This document shows, piece by piece, positions 16,453 through 25,679 of a DNA stretch of 51,972 bases. The stretch is from Bordetella hinzii LMG 13501. GTDB taxonomy: Bacteria > Pseudomonadota > Gammaproteobacteria > Burkholderiales > Burkholderiaceae_B. The position numbers and the translations under genes are program-made. The DNA lies in the NCBI RefSeq assembly GCF_001548475.1, contig NZ_LRUJ01000036.1, positions 1 to 51,972 of the forward strand, written 5' to 3'. The first letter of the stretch is position 1. Every line of letters starts with the position of its first letter. Below the pieces are notes generated by a model, which saw only the letters and a list, made by a program, of their open reading frames with translations, ran no database searches and was not told where the DNA came from.

Positions 16453-16469
16453 ATCGGTACAGTACCGAT
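16453..16469. promoter_or_regulatory. Perfect 8-1-8 palindrome, candidate MocR operator
   Basis: ATCGGTAC-A-GTACCGAT lies midway between the divergent EamA and MocR genes, 66 bp from the EamA start and 44 bp from the MocR start. Its position and symmetry make it the obvious operator for the adjacent regulator, probably acting on both promoters. Confidence 0.65.
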
Positions 16470-16513
16470 ACACTTTGGCGATTCACTTTAATCACTGGCC
16501 TGGTAAAACTGCC

Positions 16514-17995
16514 ATGACAGTTGCATCCGAACCCGCAGCTTCTTCTCAATTACCCGCCGACTGGCAGCCCGTGCGCGAGGGCGACGCGACCCTGGTGACC
16601 CAATTGGCCGATGATCTGGCCCGTCGTATCGACGAGCAAGGCCTGCGCCCGGGCACCCGCCTGCCGTCTATCCGCCGCATGGCCGAACAGTCGGGGGTCA
16701 GCCGCTTTACCGTGGTCGAGGCCTATGACCGCCTGGTGGCGCGGGGCTTGGTCCAATCGCGGCGCGGCGCCGGCTTCTTTGTGCGTGCCCGCAACAGCGG
16801 TTCGCTGGCGCCCGCGCTGCCGGCCTCGCCGGGGCTGGCGGTGCCGGCGCGCGTGGATGTCACCTGGCTGCTGCGCAGCATGTTCCGGGACACCACCCCC
16901 GGCTCGCCGGGCGGCGCCGGGCTGTTGCCGGCCGACTGGCTGGATCCCGAGATGGTGGCGGGCGCCATCCGCGCGGTGGGGCGCTCGGCCCGGGCCAATC
17001 TGGTCTCCTATGGGCGGCAGCAGGGCTTTTTGCCGCTGCGCCAGCAGATCGCTTCCATGCTGCAGGGAGACGGTGTGCCGGCGCATCCCGAGCACCATCT
17101 GCTCACGACCAATGGCGTGACCCACGGGCTGGACCTCATCGCCCGCCATCTGGTCAAGCCCGGGGACACCGTGCTGGTCGAAGACCCCGCCTGGTTTGTG
17201 TTCTTCGGCCGGCTGGCGGCCTTCGGCGCGCGCGTGATCGGCGTGCCGCGCGGCCCGGATGGCCCGGACCTGGCGCTATTGGAGCGGTTGGCGGCCGAAC
17301 ACAAGCCCCGGCTCTTCATCATCAACGGGGCGGTGCACAACCCGACGGGCCACACGCTGTCGGCCGGCGCGGCCTATGGCGTGCTGCGGCTGGCCGAACG
17401 CCACGATTTCATGGTGGTCGAGGACGACACCTACGGCGAAATGCATCCTGGCGGCGCGATGCGCCTGGCCGCGCTGGACCGCCTCAACCGGGTCATCCTG
17501 GTGGGCGGTTTTTCCAAGATGCTGGCGGCCAGCCTGCGTGTGGGCTATGTGGCGGCCCACGCCGACATCCTGCAGCCCCTGGCGGACCTCAAAATGCTCG
17601 CCGGCCTGACGACGCCCGAGCTAGGGGAACGGGTCGTGCACCGTATTCTGGTCGACGGGCAATACCGCCGCCACCTCGATCGGGTGCGGGCAAAAGTGGA
17701 CGAAGCCCGGCGCGATTGCCTGCGCCGGTTGCAGGCCCTGGGCTTTGCCGTTCCGCACGAGCCTTACGCTGGCATGTTCGTCTGGGCCGATTGCGGGCGC
17801 GACTCCGAAATCCTCGCCCGCCAGGCGGCCGACCGGGGGATGCTGCTCGCCCCGGGCACGTTGTTCTCGCCCTCGCAGCAGCCGTCGACCATGCTGCGCT
17901 TCTCGGTGGCCATGATCGACTCGCCCGAAGCCTGGCGCATCCTGGCCGACCTCATGGCGGAGCCCGCCGGCAAGCCCGGGGCCACTATACTTTGA
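16514..17995 (+). CDS. MocR-type regulator (GntR HTH fused to aminotransferase fold)
   Basis: A 493-residue PLP-dependent regulator. The N-terminal winged helix-turn-helix (residues about 27-90) carries DLARRIDEQGLRPGTRLPSIRRMAEQSGVSRFTVVEAYDRLVARGLVQSRRGAGFFV. A fold-type I aminotransferase domain follows from about 125, with YGRQQGFLPLRQQIA, the GAVHNPTGHTLS loop, EDDTYGEM and the PLP-binding lysine in LVGGFSKMLAASLRVGY. The ATG at 16514 follows the divergent intergenic region; the frame is open upstream to 16385 but that would run over the operator. Its likely target is the EamA-LysE pair. Confidence 0.93.
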   Translation: MTVASEPAASSQLPADWQPVREGDATLVTQLADDLARRIDEQGLRPGTRLPSIRRMAEQSGVSRFTVVEAYDRLVARGLVQSRRGAGFFVRARNSGSLAPALPASPGLAVPARVDVTWLLRSMFRDTTPGSPGGAGLLPADWLDPEMVAGAIRAVGRSARANLVSYGRQQGFLPLRQQIASMLQGDGVPAHPEHHLLTTNGVTHGLDLIARHLVKPGDTVLVEDPAWFVFFGRLAAFGARVIGVPRGPDGPDLALLERLAAEHKPRLFIINGAVHNPTGHTLSAGAAYGVLRLAERHDFMVVEDDTYGEMHPGGAMRLAALDRLNRVILVGGFSKMLAASLRVGYVAAHADILQPLADLKMLAGLTTPELGERVVHRILVDGQYRRHLDRVRAKVDEARRDCLRRLQALGFAVPHEPYAGMFVWADCGRDSEILARQAADRGMLLAPGTLFSPSQQPSTMLRFSVAMIDSPEAWRILADLMAEPAGKPGATIL

Positions 17996-18071
17996 GTATT
18001 GTCCCCCGCCCTTCGCGGGCCGCGCTCCGGTGGAGCTGGCCCGCAGGGGCCATCACCCAAGGAATTCCCTC

Positions 18072-18416
18072 ATGAGCGTGCCGATTCGTCCCCTGACCGA
18101 AAACTTCGCCGTGGCGCCCCAGCTCGGCCCCGATGACATGGCCGGCGTGGCCGAAGCCGGCTATAAAAGCGTGATCATTAACCGTCCCGACTTCGAAGGC
18201 GGCCCGGATCAGCCGACCGCCGCCGATGTGGCCAAGGCGGCGGTGGCCGCCGGCCTGGCCGTCGAATACCAGCCGGTGGTGGGCAGCGCCATGACCGCCG
18301 CCGACGTGGCGCGTTTCGCCGAGCTGCTGCGCAGCCTGCCCGGCCCCGTGCTGGCGTATTGCCGCACCGGCACGCGCTGCACCAACCTCTTCGTGGCGGC
18401 CCAGCAGCTGGCTTGA
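18072..18416 (+). CDS. TIGR01244/DUF442 sulfurtransferase-like phosphatase-fold protein
   Basis: A 114-residue protein of the family found alone or fused to beta-lactamase-like sulfur dioxygenases (Blh). The fold is that of a dual-specificity phosphatase or rhodanese, with active-site loop LAYCRTGTRCTNL (Cys about 95) and N-terminal PLTENFAVAPQLGPDDMAGVAEAGYKSVIINRPDFE. A role in sulfide or persulfide metabolism is inferred from the family. The ATG at 18072 follows CAAGGAATT. It stands alone between the MocR gene and uspA. Confidence 0.88.
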   Translation: MSVPIRPLTENFAVAPQLGPDDMAGVAEAGYKSVIINRPDFEGGPDQPTAADVAKAAVAAGLAVEYQPVVGSAMTAADVARFAELLRSLPGPVLAYCRTGTRCTNLFVAAQQLA

Positions 18417-18501
18417 TGCCCATCAAGCCGGCGGGACTTTTCCCGCGTGCGGCCGGGGTTTTCCGGTAGCATGTAGATTCCTACTAGAAGGAGCAGGCAG
18501 C

Positions 18502-18966
18502 ATGTTCAAGAAGATCCTGATTCCCACCGACGGTTCCCCGCTTTCCGCACAAGCCGCCAACGCGGGCATCACCTTTGCCCGTTCGGTTGGCGCCGAAGTC
18601 GTGGCTTTGCACGTGACCCAGCCCTTCGCGGCCACCATCGGTTTTGACGGCATGGCCGCGGCCTATGCCATCACCGACGAGGACTACGAAAAGGCGGCGG
18701 CCGAGCAGGCCGAAAAATACCTGAAGCAGATCGTCGATCGCGCCCATACCGCGGGTGTGAAGGTCGAGTCCCGTGCTGTGTCCAATTTCAATGTCGCCGA
18801 CGGCGTGGTGCAGGCCGCGGCCGACACCGGTTGCGACCTCATCTTCATCGGCAGCCACGGCCGCAGCGGCCTGTCGCGCCTGTTGCTGGGCAGCGTCACG
18901 GCCAAGGTGCTGTCGCTGGCCACCACGGCGGTGCTGGTCTACCGCGTCAAGGAAGAAAAGAAGTAA
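18502..18966 (+). CDS. Universal stress protein UspA family
   Basis: A 154-residue single-domain Usp of the ATP-binding type. It has an N-terminal KKILIPTDGSPLSAQAANAGITFA strand-loop and the C-terminal nucleotide-binding motif GSHGRSGLSRLLLGSVTAKVL, fitting G-2x-G-9x-G(S/T). It has a good ribosome-binding site (AGAAGGAG) and is followed by a strong terminator. These proteins accumulate on growth arrest and stress. Confidence 0.93.
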   Translation: MFKKILIPTDGSPLSAQAANAGITFARSVGAEVVALHVTQPFAATIGFDGMAAAYAITDEDYEKAAAEQAEKYLKQIVDRAHTAGVKVESRAVSNFNVADGVVQAAADTGCDLIFIGSHGRSGLSRLLLGSVTAKVLSLATTAVLVYRVKEEKK

Positions 18967-18996
18967 GGCGCGCGCCTTCTTCCGCTCTTGGCGATC

Positions 18997-19032
18997 CCCC
19001 GCGTGCCGCTTGCCGGCGCGCGGGGTTTCTTT
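18997..19032 (+). terminator. Terminator after uspA
   Basis: CCCCGCG at 18997-19003 pairs with CGCGGGG at 19019-19025 with further pairing inside the loop, and a T-rich tail runs to about 19036. It separates uspA from the EF-G gene. Confidence 0.8.
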
Positions 19033-19198
19033 TTTTGGCCCCGGCCCCGGCAGGGCGCAATGACCCGGCGGGGGTTGAGGTCAAGTGCTGCGTCCGGGCG
19101 GTCTCCGTACTATGCTAATCAGTCTGGGCTTCGCCCAGGACACAACGGTTTTTCCTGTTGCGCCTTCCATGATCCAACGCCTTGAGTAAGGGGCCACC

Positions 19199-21313
19199 AT
19201 GACTCGCAGGACGCCAATCGAGCTTTATCGGAACATCGGCATCAGCGCCCACATCGACGCCGGCAAGACCACGACGACCGAGCGCATCCTTTTCTACACC
19301 GGCATCACCCACAAGCTGGGCGAGGTGCACGAGGGGGCCGCGGTCATGGATTGGATGGAGCAGGAACAGGAACGCGGCATCACCATCACCTCGGCGGCCA
19401 CCACGGCCTTCTGGCGCGGCATGGCGGGCAACTACCCCGAGCATCGCATCAACATCATCGATACCCCGGGGCACGTGGACTTCACCATCGAGGTGGAGCG
19501 TTCCATGCGCGTGCTCGACGGCGCCTGCATGGTCTACGACTCGGTGGGCGGGGTCCAGCCCCAGTCCGAAACCGTGTGGCGCCAGGCCAATAAATACGGC
19601 GTGCCGCGCATCGCCTTCGTCAACAAGATGGACCGCGTGGGCGCCGACTTCCTGCGCGTGCAGCGCCAGATCGTCGAGCGCCTCAAGGGCGACGCCGTGC
19701 CGGTGCAGCTGCCGCTGGGCGCCGAAGACCACTTCCGCGGCGTGATCGACCTGGTCAAGATGAAGTCCATCCTCTGGGACGACGCCAGCCAGGGTGTGCG
19801 TTTTGAGTATGCCGACATCCCGGCCGATATGCTGGCCCAGGCCCTGCAATGGCGCGAGAAACTGATCGAGAAGGCGGCCGAGGCCAACGAAGTGCTGCTC
19901 GAAAAATACCTCTCCGGCGAGACGCTCACCGAAGAGGAGATCAAGGCCGGGCTGCGCCAGCGCACCATCGCCAACGAAATCGTGCCCATGCTCTGTGGCA
20001 GCGCCTTCAAGAACAAGGGCGTGCAGGCCATGCTGGACGCGGTCATCGATTACCTGCCCTCGCCGGTGGACGTGCCGGCCATCAAGGGCCATGACGAGCA
20101 CGACAAGGAAATCGAACGCCATCCGTCTGACAAGGATCCCTTCTCTGCGCTGGCGTTCAAGATCATGACCGACCCCTTCGTCGGGCAGTTGGTGTTCTTT
20201 CGCGCCTACTCTGGTGTCGTCAAGTCCGGCGATTCGGTGCTCAATCCGCTCAAGAACAAGAAGGAGCGCCTGGGCCGCATCCTGCAGATGCACGCCAACG
20301 AGCGCAAGGAAATCAGCGAAGTCTATGCGGGCGACATCGCCGCCGCCGTGGGCCTGAAGGACGTCACCACCGGAGACACCCTGACCGACCCCGGGCACGT
20401 CATCGTGCTGGAACGCATGGTCTTTCCCGAGCCGGTGATTTCGCAGGCCGTGGAGCCCAAGACCAAGGCCGACCAGGAAAAAATGAGCCTGGCCCTGAAC
20501 CGCCTGGCCCAGGAGGATCCTTCATTCCGGGTGCGCACCGACGAAGAATCGGGGCAGACCATCATCTCCGGCATGGGCGAACTGCACCTGGAGATCCTGG
20601 TCGACCGCATGAAGCGCGAGTTCGGCGTCGAGGCCACGGTGGGCAAGCCCCAGGTCGCCTACCGCGAAACCCTACGCAAGAAGGTCGAGGGCGTCGAAGG
20701 CAAGTTCGTCAAGCAATCGGGCGGTCGCGGTCAGTACGGCCATGCCGTCATTACCGTCGAGCCGCAGGCGCCGGGCAAGGGCTTCGAGTTCGTCGACGCG
20801 ATCAAGGGCGGCGTCATCCCGCGCGAGTTCATTCCCGCGGTCGAGCGCGGCATCGTCGATACGCTCAATACCGGCGTGCTGGCGGGCTATCCGGTAGTGG
20901 ACGTCAAGGTGACGCTGACGTTCGGCTCCTATCACGACGTGGATTCCAACGAGAACGCCTTCCGCATGGCGGGCTCCATGGCCTTCAAGGAGGGCATGCG
21001 CCGCGCCGATCCGGTCCTGCTCGAACCCATGATGCAGGTGGAGGTCGAGACGCCGGAAGACTTCACGGGCAATGTGATGGGCGACCTGTCCTCGCGCCGC
21101 GGCATGGTGCAAGGCATGGAAGATATCGCCGGCGGGGGCGGCAAGCTGGTGCGCGCCGAAGTCCCGCTGGCCGAGATGTTCGGCTATTCGACCTCGCTGC
21201 GCTCGCTGACCCAGGGACGCGCCACCTATTCCATGGAGTTCAAGCACTACGCCGAAGCGCCCAGGCAGGTGGCCGAGCAGGTCATCGCCGCGCGCTCGGG
21301 CTCGCGCGGCTGA
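19199..21313 (+). CDS. fusA: Elongation factor G, stand-alone copy
   Basis: A 704-residue, full-length EF-G that drives ribosomal translocation with GTP. G motifs: [14 protein letters not shown] (G1), [11 protein letters not shown] (G2), [10 protein letters not shown] (G3), FVNKMDR (G4) and the G5 region, followed by domains II-V, including [24 protein letters not shown] and the domain [20 protein letters not shown]. It is not in a str operon: no rpsL, rpsG or tuf is beside it, and it is preceded by its own 230-bp leader. Many betaproteobacteria have a second EF-G gene in this kind of isolated position. One residue block that is normally CAVGG reads DSVGG. Confidence 0.93.
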   Translation: MTRRTPIELYRNIGISAHIDAGKTTTTERILFYTGITHKLGEVHEGAAVMDWMEQEQERGITITSAATTAFWRGMAGNYPEHRINIIDTPGHVDFTIEVERSMRVLDGACMVYDSVGGVQPQSETVWRQANKYGVPRIAFVNKMDRVGADFLRVQRQIVERLKGDAVPVQLPLGAEDHFRGVIDLVKMKSILWDDASQGVRFEYADIPADMLAQALQWREKLIEKAAEANEVLLEKYLSGETLTEEEIKAGLRQRTIANEIVPMLCGSAFKNKGVQAMLDAVIDYLPSPVDVPAIKGHDEHDKEIERHPSDKDPFSALAFKIMTDPFVGQLVFFRAYSGVVKSGDSVLNPLKNKKERLGRILQMHANERKEISEVYAGDIAAAVGLKDVTTGDTLTDPGHVIVLERMVFPEPVISQAVEPKTKADQEKMSLALNRLAQEDPSFRVRTDEESGQTIISGMGELHLEILVDRMKREFGVEATVGKPQVAYRETLRKKVEGVEGKFVKQSGGRGQYGHAVITVEPQAPGKGFEFVDAIKGGVIPREFIPAVERGIVDTLNTGVLAGYPVVDVKVTLTFGSYHDVDSNENAFRMAGSMAFKEGMRRADPVLLEPMMQVEVETPEDFTGNVMGDLSSRRGMVQGMEDIAGGGGKLVRAEVPLAEMFGYSTSLRSLTQGRATYSMEFKHYAEAPRQVAEQVIAARSGSRG

Positions 21314-21318
21314 GGGCT

Positions 21319-22272
21319 TCAGGCGGCGGCCGCCATGCGGCCGCCCGCCCGCCGCTTGAACGAGGCCAGGCGCACGCCGGCCAGGATGAGCGCAAAGCCC
21401 ATGGCATGGTAGGGCCGCGGCGCCTCGCCCAGCAGCGGCCAGGACAGCAGGGCGGCGTAGGCCGGCACGAGGAACATCGACAGGCCCGCCGTGCCGGGGC
21501 CGGCGCGGCGCACGAGCTTGCCGTAGGCGTAATAAGCTCCCAGGCTGGGGACCAGGGCCAGAAACAGCAGGGTGAGCGCCAGGCGGGGATCCGCCCATGG
21601 CACCATGCCGCCCAGCGCCGCTTCCAGGCCAGCCGCCGGCGCCAGCATGCAGGCGCCGCCGCCGATCAGCGCCGCCAGGCGCAGGCTGTCCGGCATCTCC
21701 GGGATGCTCAGGCGCTTGTAGAGCACCGTATAGAGCGCCCAGCCGCTGGCGGCCAGCATGATCCAGAGATCCCCGCGGCCGAAGGCCAGGCTGCCCAGCG
21801 CCTGGACATCGCCCCGGCTCAGCACGGTGAGCACCCCCAACAAGGCCAGCAGCATCCCCGCGGCCTTGCCGGGCGGCAGGGGCTGGCGCCAGATCAGCGT
21901 CTCCAGCAGCGACACCAGCAGCGGGCTGCACGAGAAGATCAGCGCGATATTGGTCGCGCTGGTGGATTGCGCGCCGATGTACTGCGGCGCCACCGCCACG
22001 CCCATGCCCAGCAGGGCAAGCGCGGCCAGCACGGGCAGGGCGGCCAGCAGTTGACGACGATGACGCCAGGCGGCGCGCGCTACCCAGGGCAGCAGCAACG
22101 CGAAGGCCAGCAGCCAGCGTCCGAAGGCCAGGAAAACGGGCGGCAGATCGGCGCCATGGGCCCATCGGGCGGCCACCATGTTCGAAGCGAAGAGAGCGGG
22201 TGCCAGCAGCAACAGGGCCAGCGTGGACAGGTCGCGCCCGGCAGGGGCGCCTTGGAGGGAAGTGGCGGGCAT
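21319..22272 (-). CDS. EamA/DMT-superfamily transporter
   Basis: A 317-residue transporter with ten predicted helices and two EamA domains (about 15-150 and 165-300); the second contains YKRLSIPEMPDSLRLAALIGGGACML. It converges with the EF-G gene (5 bp gap) and diverges from an Lrp-family regulator, a pairing typical of Lrp-controlled amino-acid exporters. Several upstream in-frame starts exist; 22272 gives a normal short N-terminus. Confidence 0.87.
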   Translation of the reverse strand: MPATSLQGAPAGRDLSTLALLLLAPALFASNMVAARWAHGADLPPVFLAFGRWLLAFALLLPWVARAAWRHRRQLLAALPVLAALALLGMGVAVAPQYIGAQSTSATNIALIFSCSPLLVSLLETLIWRQPLPPGKAAGMLLALLGVLTVLSRGDVQALGSLAFGRGDLWIMLAASGWALYTVLYKRLSIPEMPDSLRLAALIGGGACMLAPAAGLEAALGGMVPWADPRLALTLLFLALVPSLGAYYAYGKLVRRAGPGTAGLSMFLVPAYAALLSWPLLGEAPRPYHAMGFALILAGVRLASFKRRAGGRMAAAA

Positions 22273-22427
22273 GAGGAACAGCGGCGTGGATCACACGCAT
22301 GGGCTGCCGGCGCCCCGGTAAGGGCAGCGGCCGAAAACGGCAGGCTGGGTAAGCGCTGCCAGGACGAGATTCTATGCCTGTGTCCCGGAAATAGGCTTTT
22401 GCGTTCGGCCTTTAAATCGCCATTCAA

Positions 22428-22444
22428 GAGAAAAAAATTTTCTC
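22428..22444. promoter_or_regulatory. AT-rich inverted repeat upstream of the Lrp gene
   Basis: GAGAAAA-AAA-TTTTCTC is a perfect 7-bp inverted repeat in an AT-rich island between the divergent EamA and Lrp genes, followed by an AT-rich stretch to about 22475. AT-rich degenerate palindromes are what Lrp/AsnC proteins bind, so this is a candidate site for the adjacent regulator. Confidence 0.5.
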
Positions 22445-22495
22445 AATCTGGCTGATTGATATATAAATCACTTTTTCATCCCGGACGTGGCCGAC

Positions 22496-22960
22496 ATGAG
22501 CGTCAAACTCGACGATATCGACCTCAGGATCCTGCGCGAACTGCGCGCCGACGGACGCCTGAGCAACATCCGGCTGGCCGAGCGTATCGGCCTGTCGCCC
22601 ACACCCTGCTGGAACCGGGTCCGGGCGCTGGAAGAGGCCGGCGTGATCGAAGGCTACGCAGCGCTCTTGAACCAGAAAGCGCTGGGCGTGCCGGATACCG
22701 TCATGATCGAGGTCACGCTCGAGCACCATGACGACGAGAGCCTGGAGCGCTTCGGCGAGCAGATCTGTGCCCTGCCCGAGGTGGTGGAGGCCTTCCTGGT
22801 TACCGGCGAGTACGACTATTTGATCAAGGTCGCCGTGGCCGGCACCGAAGGCTATGAGCAGTTTCTGCGCAAGCGGCTCTATCGCCTGCCCGGCGTGCGG
22901 CATAGCCGTTCGACCTTTGTGCTCAAGCGCCTGAAGCAAGTCGCTTCGGTGGCGGTTTGA
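22496..22960 (+). CDS. Lrp/AsnC-family transcriptional regulator
   Basis: A 154-residue regulator. The N-terminal helix-turn-helix is LDDIDLRILRELRADGRLSNIRLAERIGLSPTPCWNRVRALEEAGVIEGY, and the RAM effector domain follows (residues about 65-145; VVEAFLVTGEYDYLIKVAV). The ATG at 22496 is preferred, but a GTG three codons upstream is also possible. It is divergent from an EamA exporter, which it probably controls in response to an amino acid. Confidence 0.92.
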   Translation: MSVKLDDIDLRILRELRADGRLSNIRLAERIGLSPTPCWNRVRALEEAGVIEGYAALLNQKALGVPDTVMIEVTLEHHDDESLERFGEQICALPEVVEAFLVTGEYDYLIKVAVAGTEGYEQFLRKRLYRLPGVRHSRSTFVLKRLKQVASVAV

Positions 22961-22972
22961 GACGCTTCGGGC

Positions 22973-23770
22973 TCAGGCCAGGAAGTCGAGAATGGCCTGG
23001 TTGAAGGCGCGTGGATTGCCGAGGTTCATGCCATGGGAAGATCCGGCGATCTTCACGCGCTGGGCCTGGGGCAGCAGGGCCTGCAGGCGGTCCAGCGTGG
23101 CGGGGTAGGGGGCCGGACTCAGGGCGCCGCCGATCAGCAGCACGGGCATGGACAGGGAGGCCAGGTCGCCCAGCGGCGCGGCGGGTTCGCGGGCCTGGCC
23201 CAACAGGGTGGCCGCATTGTCGCGCACCATGTCCTTGAACCAGGGCACCATGCGGCGCCAAGTGTCGGGGCCGGTCACCGTATCGATGAACAGCGCCAGC
23301 CCCGCGTCGGCCTGGCCGGCCTGGATCAGGGCGAGCGCGCGCTGGCGGAAATCGCCCCGCTCGTCCTCGCCCGGGCGCGCCAGGCCGGGATCGGCCAGCA
23401 CCAGGCTGCGTACGCGGGCCGGCGCGCGCAAGGCGGCCTCCACGGCAATGCGCCCGCCCCGGGAGTGGCCCACGAGATGCGCCGCGCCGCCGGCGGCCGT
23501 ATCGATGAAGGCGAGCACGTCGTCCGTATGCCGCGCGATGGAAAAGCCTTCGCCCGCTCCATCCCAGCGCTCAGGCCAGTAATGCCGCAGAGAGAGCGAC
23601 AGGACGCGGAAATGCCGCGACAAGGCGCTCAATTGAGGTTTCCAATAGCGGCAGTCACAGAGCGAACCGTGGACCAACACCAACGGGTCGCCGCGGCCGG
23701 CTTCGGTATAGCTCAGGGGATAGCCGTCCAGGTCGACGGTTTGCAGCTCAAGTTCGGGTTCGGAACGCAT
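22973..23770 (-). CDS. Alpha/beta hydrolase
   Basis: A 265-residue cytoplasmic hydrolase. The first strand is LVLVHGSLCDCRYW (oxyanion HG), the nucleophile elbow HLVGHSRGGRIAV, the acid region PVLLIGGALSPAP and the catalytic His SSHGMNLGN. Start chosen at the ATG at 23770 because the upstream in-frame sequence is antisense to the next gene. The substrate cannot be inferred; similar proteins include esterases and carbon-carbon bond hydrolases. Confidence 0.85.
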   Translation of the reverse strand: MRSEPELELQTVDLDGYPLSYTEAGRGDPLVLVHGSLCDCRYWKPQLSALSRHFRVLSLSLRHYWPERWDGAGEGFSIARHTDDVLAFIDTAAGGAAHLVGHSRGGRIAVEAALRAPARVRSLVLADPGLARPGEDERGDFRQRALALIQAGQADAGLALFIDTVTGPDTWRRMVPWFKDMVRDNAATLLGQAREPAAPLGDLASLSMPVLLIGGALSPAPYPATLDRLQALLPQAQRVKIAGSSHGMNLGNPRAFNQAILDFLA

Positions 23771-23866
23771 GGGCGGGGATTTCGGCACTGTCGCGCCAGA
23801 TTGTAGTGCGGGCAGCGGTCTGGCCGGCTGATACACTGGCGGCCACCCCTGTTCCGGAGTCCATCC

Positions 23867-24364
23867 ATGCACGTCACCGCCATCGACGAGTTGCCGGATT
23901 CGGCGCGCCGCGTCGCCCTGTTGCTGCAATCGCTGGGCCACGATAAGCCCGTGGTCATGCTTGCGGCGACGGGCAAGACATCCGCCGAGGCGGCCGCCGG
24001 GCTAGGCTGCTCCGTGGCGCAGATCGCCAAATCCATCGTCTTTCGGCGTCTTGCCGACAATGCGCCTGTCCTGGTGGTGGCCAGCGGCGTGAACCGGGTC
24101 GACGAAGCCAAGGTCGCTGCCCGGGTCGGGGAGCTGGGCAAGGCCGACGCCAAGTTCGTGCGCGACACCACCGGCTATGCCATTGGCGGCGTCTGTCCCA
24201 TCGGGCATGCCGTGGCACCGGTGATGCTGTTGGACCGTGATCTCTTCCAGTACGACAGCCTGTGGGCGGCCGCTGGCCACCCGCACGCCGTCTTCAATCT
24301 CACGCCCCGGCAATTGGCCGCCATGACGGGCGCCGAGGCCGCCGACGTCGCCCTGCGAGCCTGA
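23867..24364 (+). CDS. YbaK/EbsC aminoacyl-tRNA deacylase-like protein
   Basis: A 165-residue single-domain member of the YbaK/ProXp superfamily, which hydrolyses mischarged tRNA (for example Cys- or Ala-tRNA-Pro). Recognisable elements are GCSVAQIAKSIVFR with the substrate-contacting Lys, and the GYAIGGVCPIGHA glycine-rich loop. A bacterial prolyl-tRNA synthetase gene lies 5 kb away, but its own editing domain is separate. The exact tRNA specificity cannot be read from the sequence. Confidence 0.85.
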   Translation: MHVTAIDELPDSARRVALLLQSLGHDKPVVMLAATGKTSAEAAAGLGCSVAQIAKSIVFRRLADNAPVLVVASGVNRVDEAKVAARVGELGKADAKFVRDTTGYAIGGVCPIGHAVAPVMLLDRDLFQYDSLWAAAGHPHAVFNLTPRQLAAMTGAEAADVALRA

Positions 24365-24380
24365 GCGGCCGCCAGGCCGG

Positions 24381-25067
24381 TCAGAGCAGCTGCAGGCGGC
24401 TCTTAGCGGTGTTGGCCGCCGGAGAATTCGGATAATCGCGCACGATGCGCTGCAAGGTCGTCTTGGCGCCCGCGCGGTTGTTCAGTTCGATCTGGCTGCC
24501 GGCAATGACCAGGAGGGCGTCGGGCGCGCGCGCGTTGTCGGGCGACTTCTGCAGCAGGTTGTTCAGCTGCTCGATGGCGCCCTTGTAGTCGCGCGAGGCA
24601 TAGCGGGCGCTGCCCAGGTAGAACTGCGCCGTGGGCGCCAGCTGGCTGTTGGGGTAGAGGGCGATGAAGGCGGCCAGCGACTCGGCGGCATCCTTGTATT
24701 GGCCCTTGCGGTACAGGTCGGTGGCGCCATCGAAGGCGGCTTGTTCCTGCGCATCTCCGACTTCCACCCCCTGCGGGTTGCCGGGATGCTGCTGGCCCTG
24801 TCCCTGGGCGTTAGGCTGCTGGCGCGACACCAGTTCGAGCTGGTCGCGCAATTGGGCGATTTCTTGCTGGAGCGACTGGAGCTGGTCCGCCAGCTGCAGG
24901 CGGGCACGCGAATTCTGTTCGTTCTGCTGCTGCAATTGCTGGCGCAGGTCCAGGATGGCCCGCCTCGCTTCGTCATCGGAAAAAGCATGGGCCGGCGCAG
25001 CCAGGGTGGCCATGGCGATGCTGGCGGCCAGGGTCAGGTTACGCAGGGAGAGAACTCGATCGCGCAT
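24381..25067 (-). CDS. cpoB: CpoB (YbgF), Tol-associated periplasmic TPR protein
   Basis: A 228-residue periplasmic protein that couples Tol-Pal activity to PBP1B during division. It has a signal peptide (LRNLTLAASIAMATLAAPAHA), an N-terminal trimeric coiled coil rich in Gln (DLRQQLQQQNEQNSRARLQLADQLQSL region, residues about 33-75), a Gln/Gly linker, and C-terminal TPR repeats (AFDGATDLYRKGQYKDAAESLAAFIALYPNS and two more). The start at 25067 removes an unlikely extension. It is the last gene of the Tol-Pal cluster, after an 86-bp gap with a hairpin. Confidence 0.92.
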   Translation of the reverse strand: MRDRVLSLRNLTLAASIAMATLAAPAHAFSDDEARRAILDLRQQLQQQNEQNSRARLQLADQLQSLQQEIAQLRDQLELVSRQQPNAQGQGQQHPGNPQGVEVGDAQEQAAFDGATDLYRKGQYKDAAESLAAFIALYPNSQLAPTAQFYLGSARYASRDYKGAIEQLNNLLQKSPDNARAPDALLVIAGSQIELNNRAGAKTTLQRIVRDYPNSPAANTAKSRLQLL

Positions 25068-25092
25068 AGAAATTCCAGGTCTCTGAAAGCAA

Positions 25093-25121
25093 AACGCCGG
25101 GACGGCCGGTAGACCGTCCCG
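25093..25121 (-). terminator. Hairpin between pal and cpoB
   Basis: On the minus strand CGGGACGG (25121-25114) pairs with CCGTCCCG (25105-25098) around an eight-base loop, followed by GCG and a short TTTT. It may attenuate read-through from pal into cpoB rather than fully stop it. Confidence 0.5.
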
Positions 25122-25153
25122 ACGCATGTGGGGCACTTGATTACCGCTGAAAA

Positions 25154-25648
25154 TCAGCGCTGATAGACGATATCGGCGCGGCGGTTTTCAGCGAAATCGG
25201 CTTCGGTCGAACCGGTCGCCTTGGGCTTTTCCTTGCCGAAGGAGATCGTTTCGATCTGCGTGTCGGTGACGCCCAACAGGGTCATCATGCGACGCACGGC
25301 ATCAGCACGGCGCTGGCCCAGGGCCAGGTTGTACTCGGCGCCACCGCGTTCGTCGGTGTTGCCTTCGATCTTGATGCGCTGCTGCGGATGCGAGGCCAGG
25401 TAACGGGCGTGGGTTTCGACCAGGCCGCGGTACTGATCCGACACCGAGTAGCTGTCGAAATCAAAGTACACCGAGCGCTGTTGCGCCAGGATGCTTTGGG
25501 GGTTGAAGGGATCCAGGATTTGACCGGTGGTCGAACCCTGGGTGCCGCCACCTTGACCGGCTTTATCGTCGAGAGGGACGGAGCTGCAAGCGGCCAGGGT
25601 GGCAGCCAGGGCAGCAATGGTTAGGCTTTTGGCAATGCGCGACTTCAT
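25154..25648 (-). CDS. pal: Pal, peptidoglycan-associated lipoprotein
   Basis: A 164-residue outer-membrane lipoprotein that links outer membrane and peptidoglycan. The signal SLTIAALAATLAACSS has a lipobox (LAAC, Cys about 21). The OmpA-like C-terminal domain has VYFDFDSYSVSDQY, the IEGNTDERGGAEYNLALGQRRADAV diaminopimelate-binding motif and ENRRADIVY. The ATG at 25648 gives the standard signal length. It is 31 bp downstream of tolB. Confidence 0.96.
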   Translation of the reverse strand: MKSRIAKSLTIAALAATLAACSSVPLDDKAGQGGGTQGSTTGQILDPFNPQSILAQQRSVYFDFDSYSVSDQYRGLVETHARYLASHPQQRIKIEGNTDERGGAEYNLALGQRRADAVRRMMTLLGVTDTQIETISFGKEKPKATGSTEADFAENRRADIVYQR

Positions 25649-25679
25649 GATAGTTCCTTTGCAAAGAGAGTCACACGTG

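Noticed and set aside
18431-18446. Hairpin GCGGGA-CTTT-TCCCGC after the DUF442 gene as a terminator
   Set aside because: The stem is only 6 bp and is not followed by a T run.
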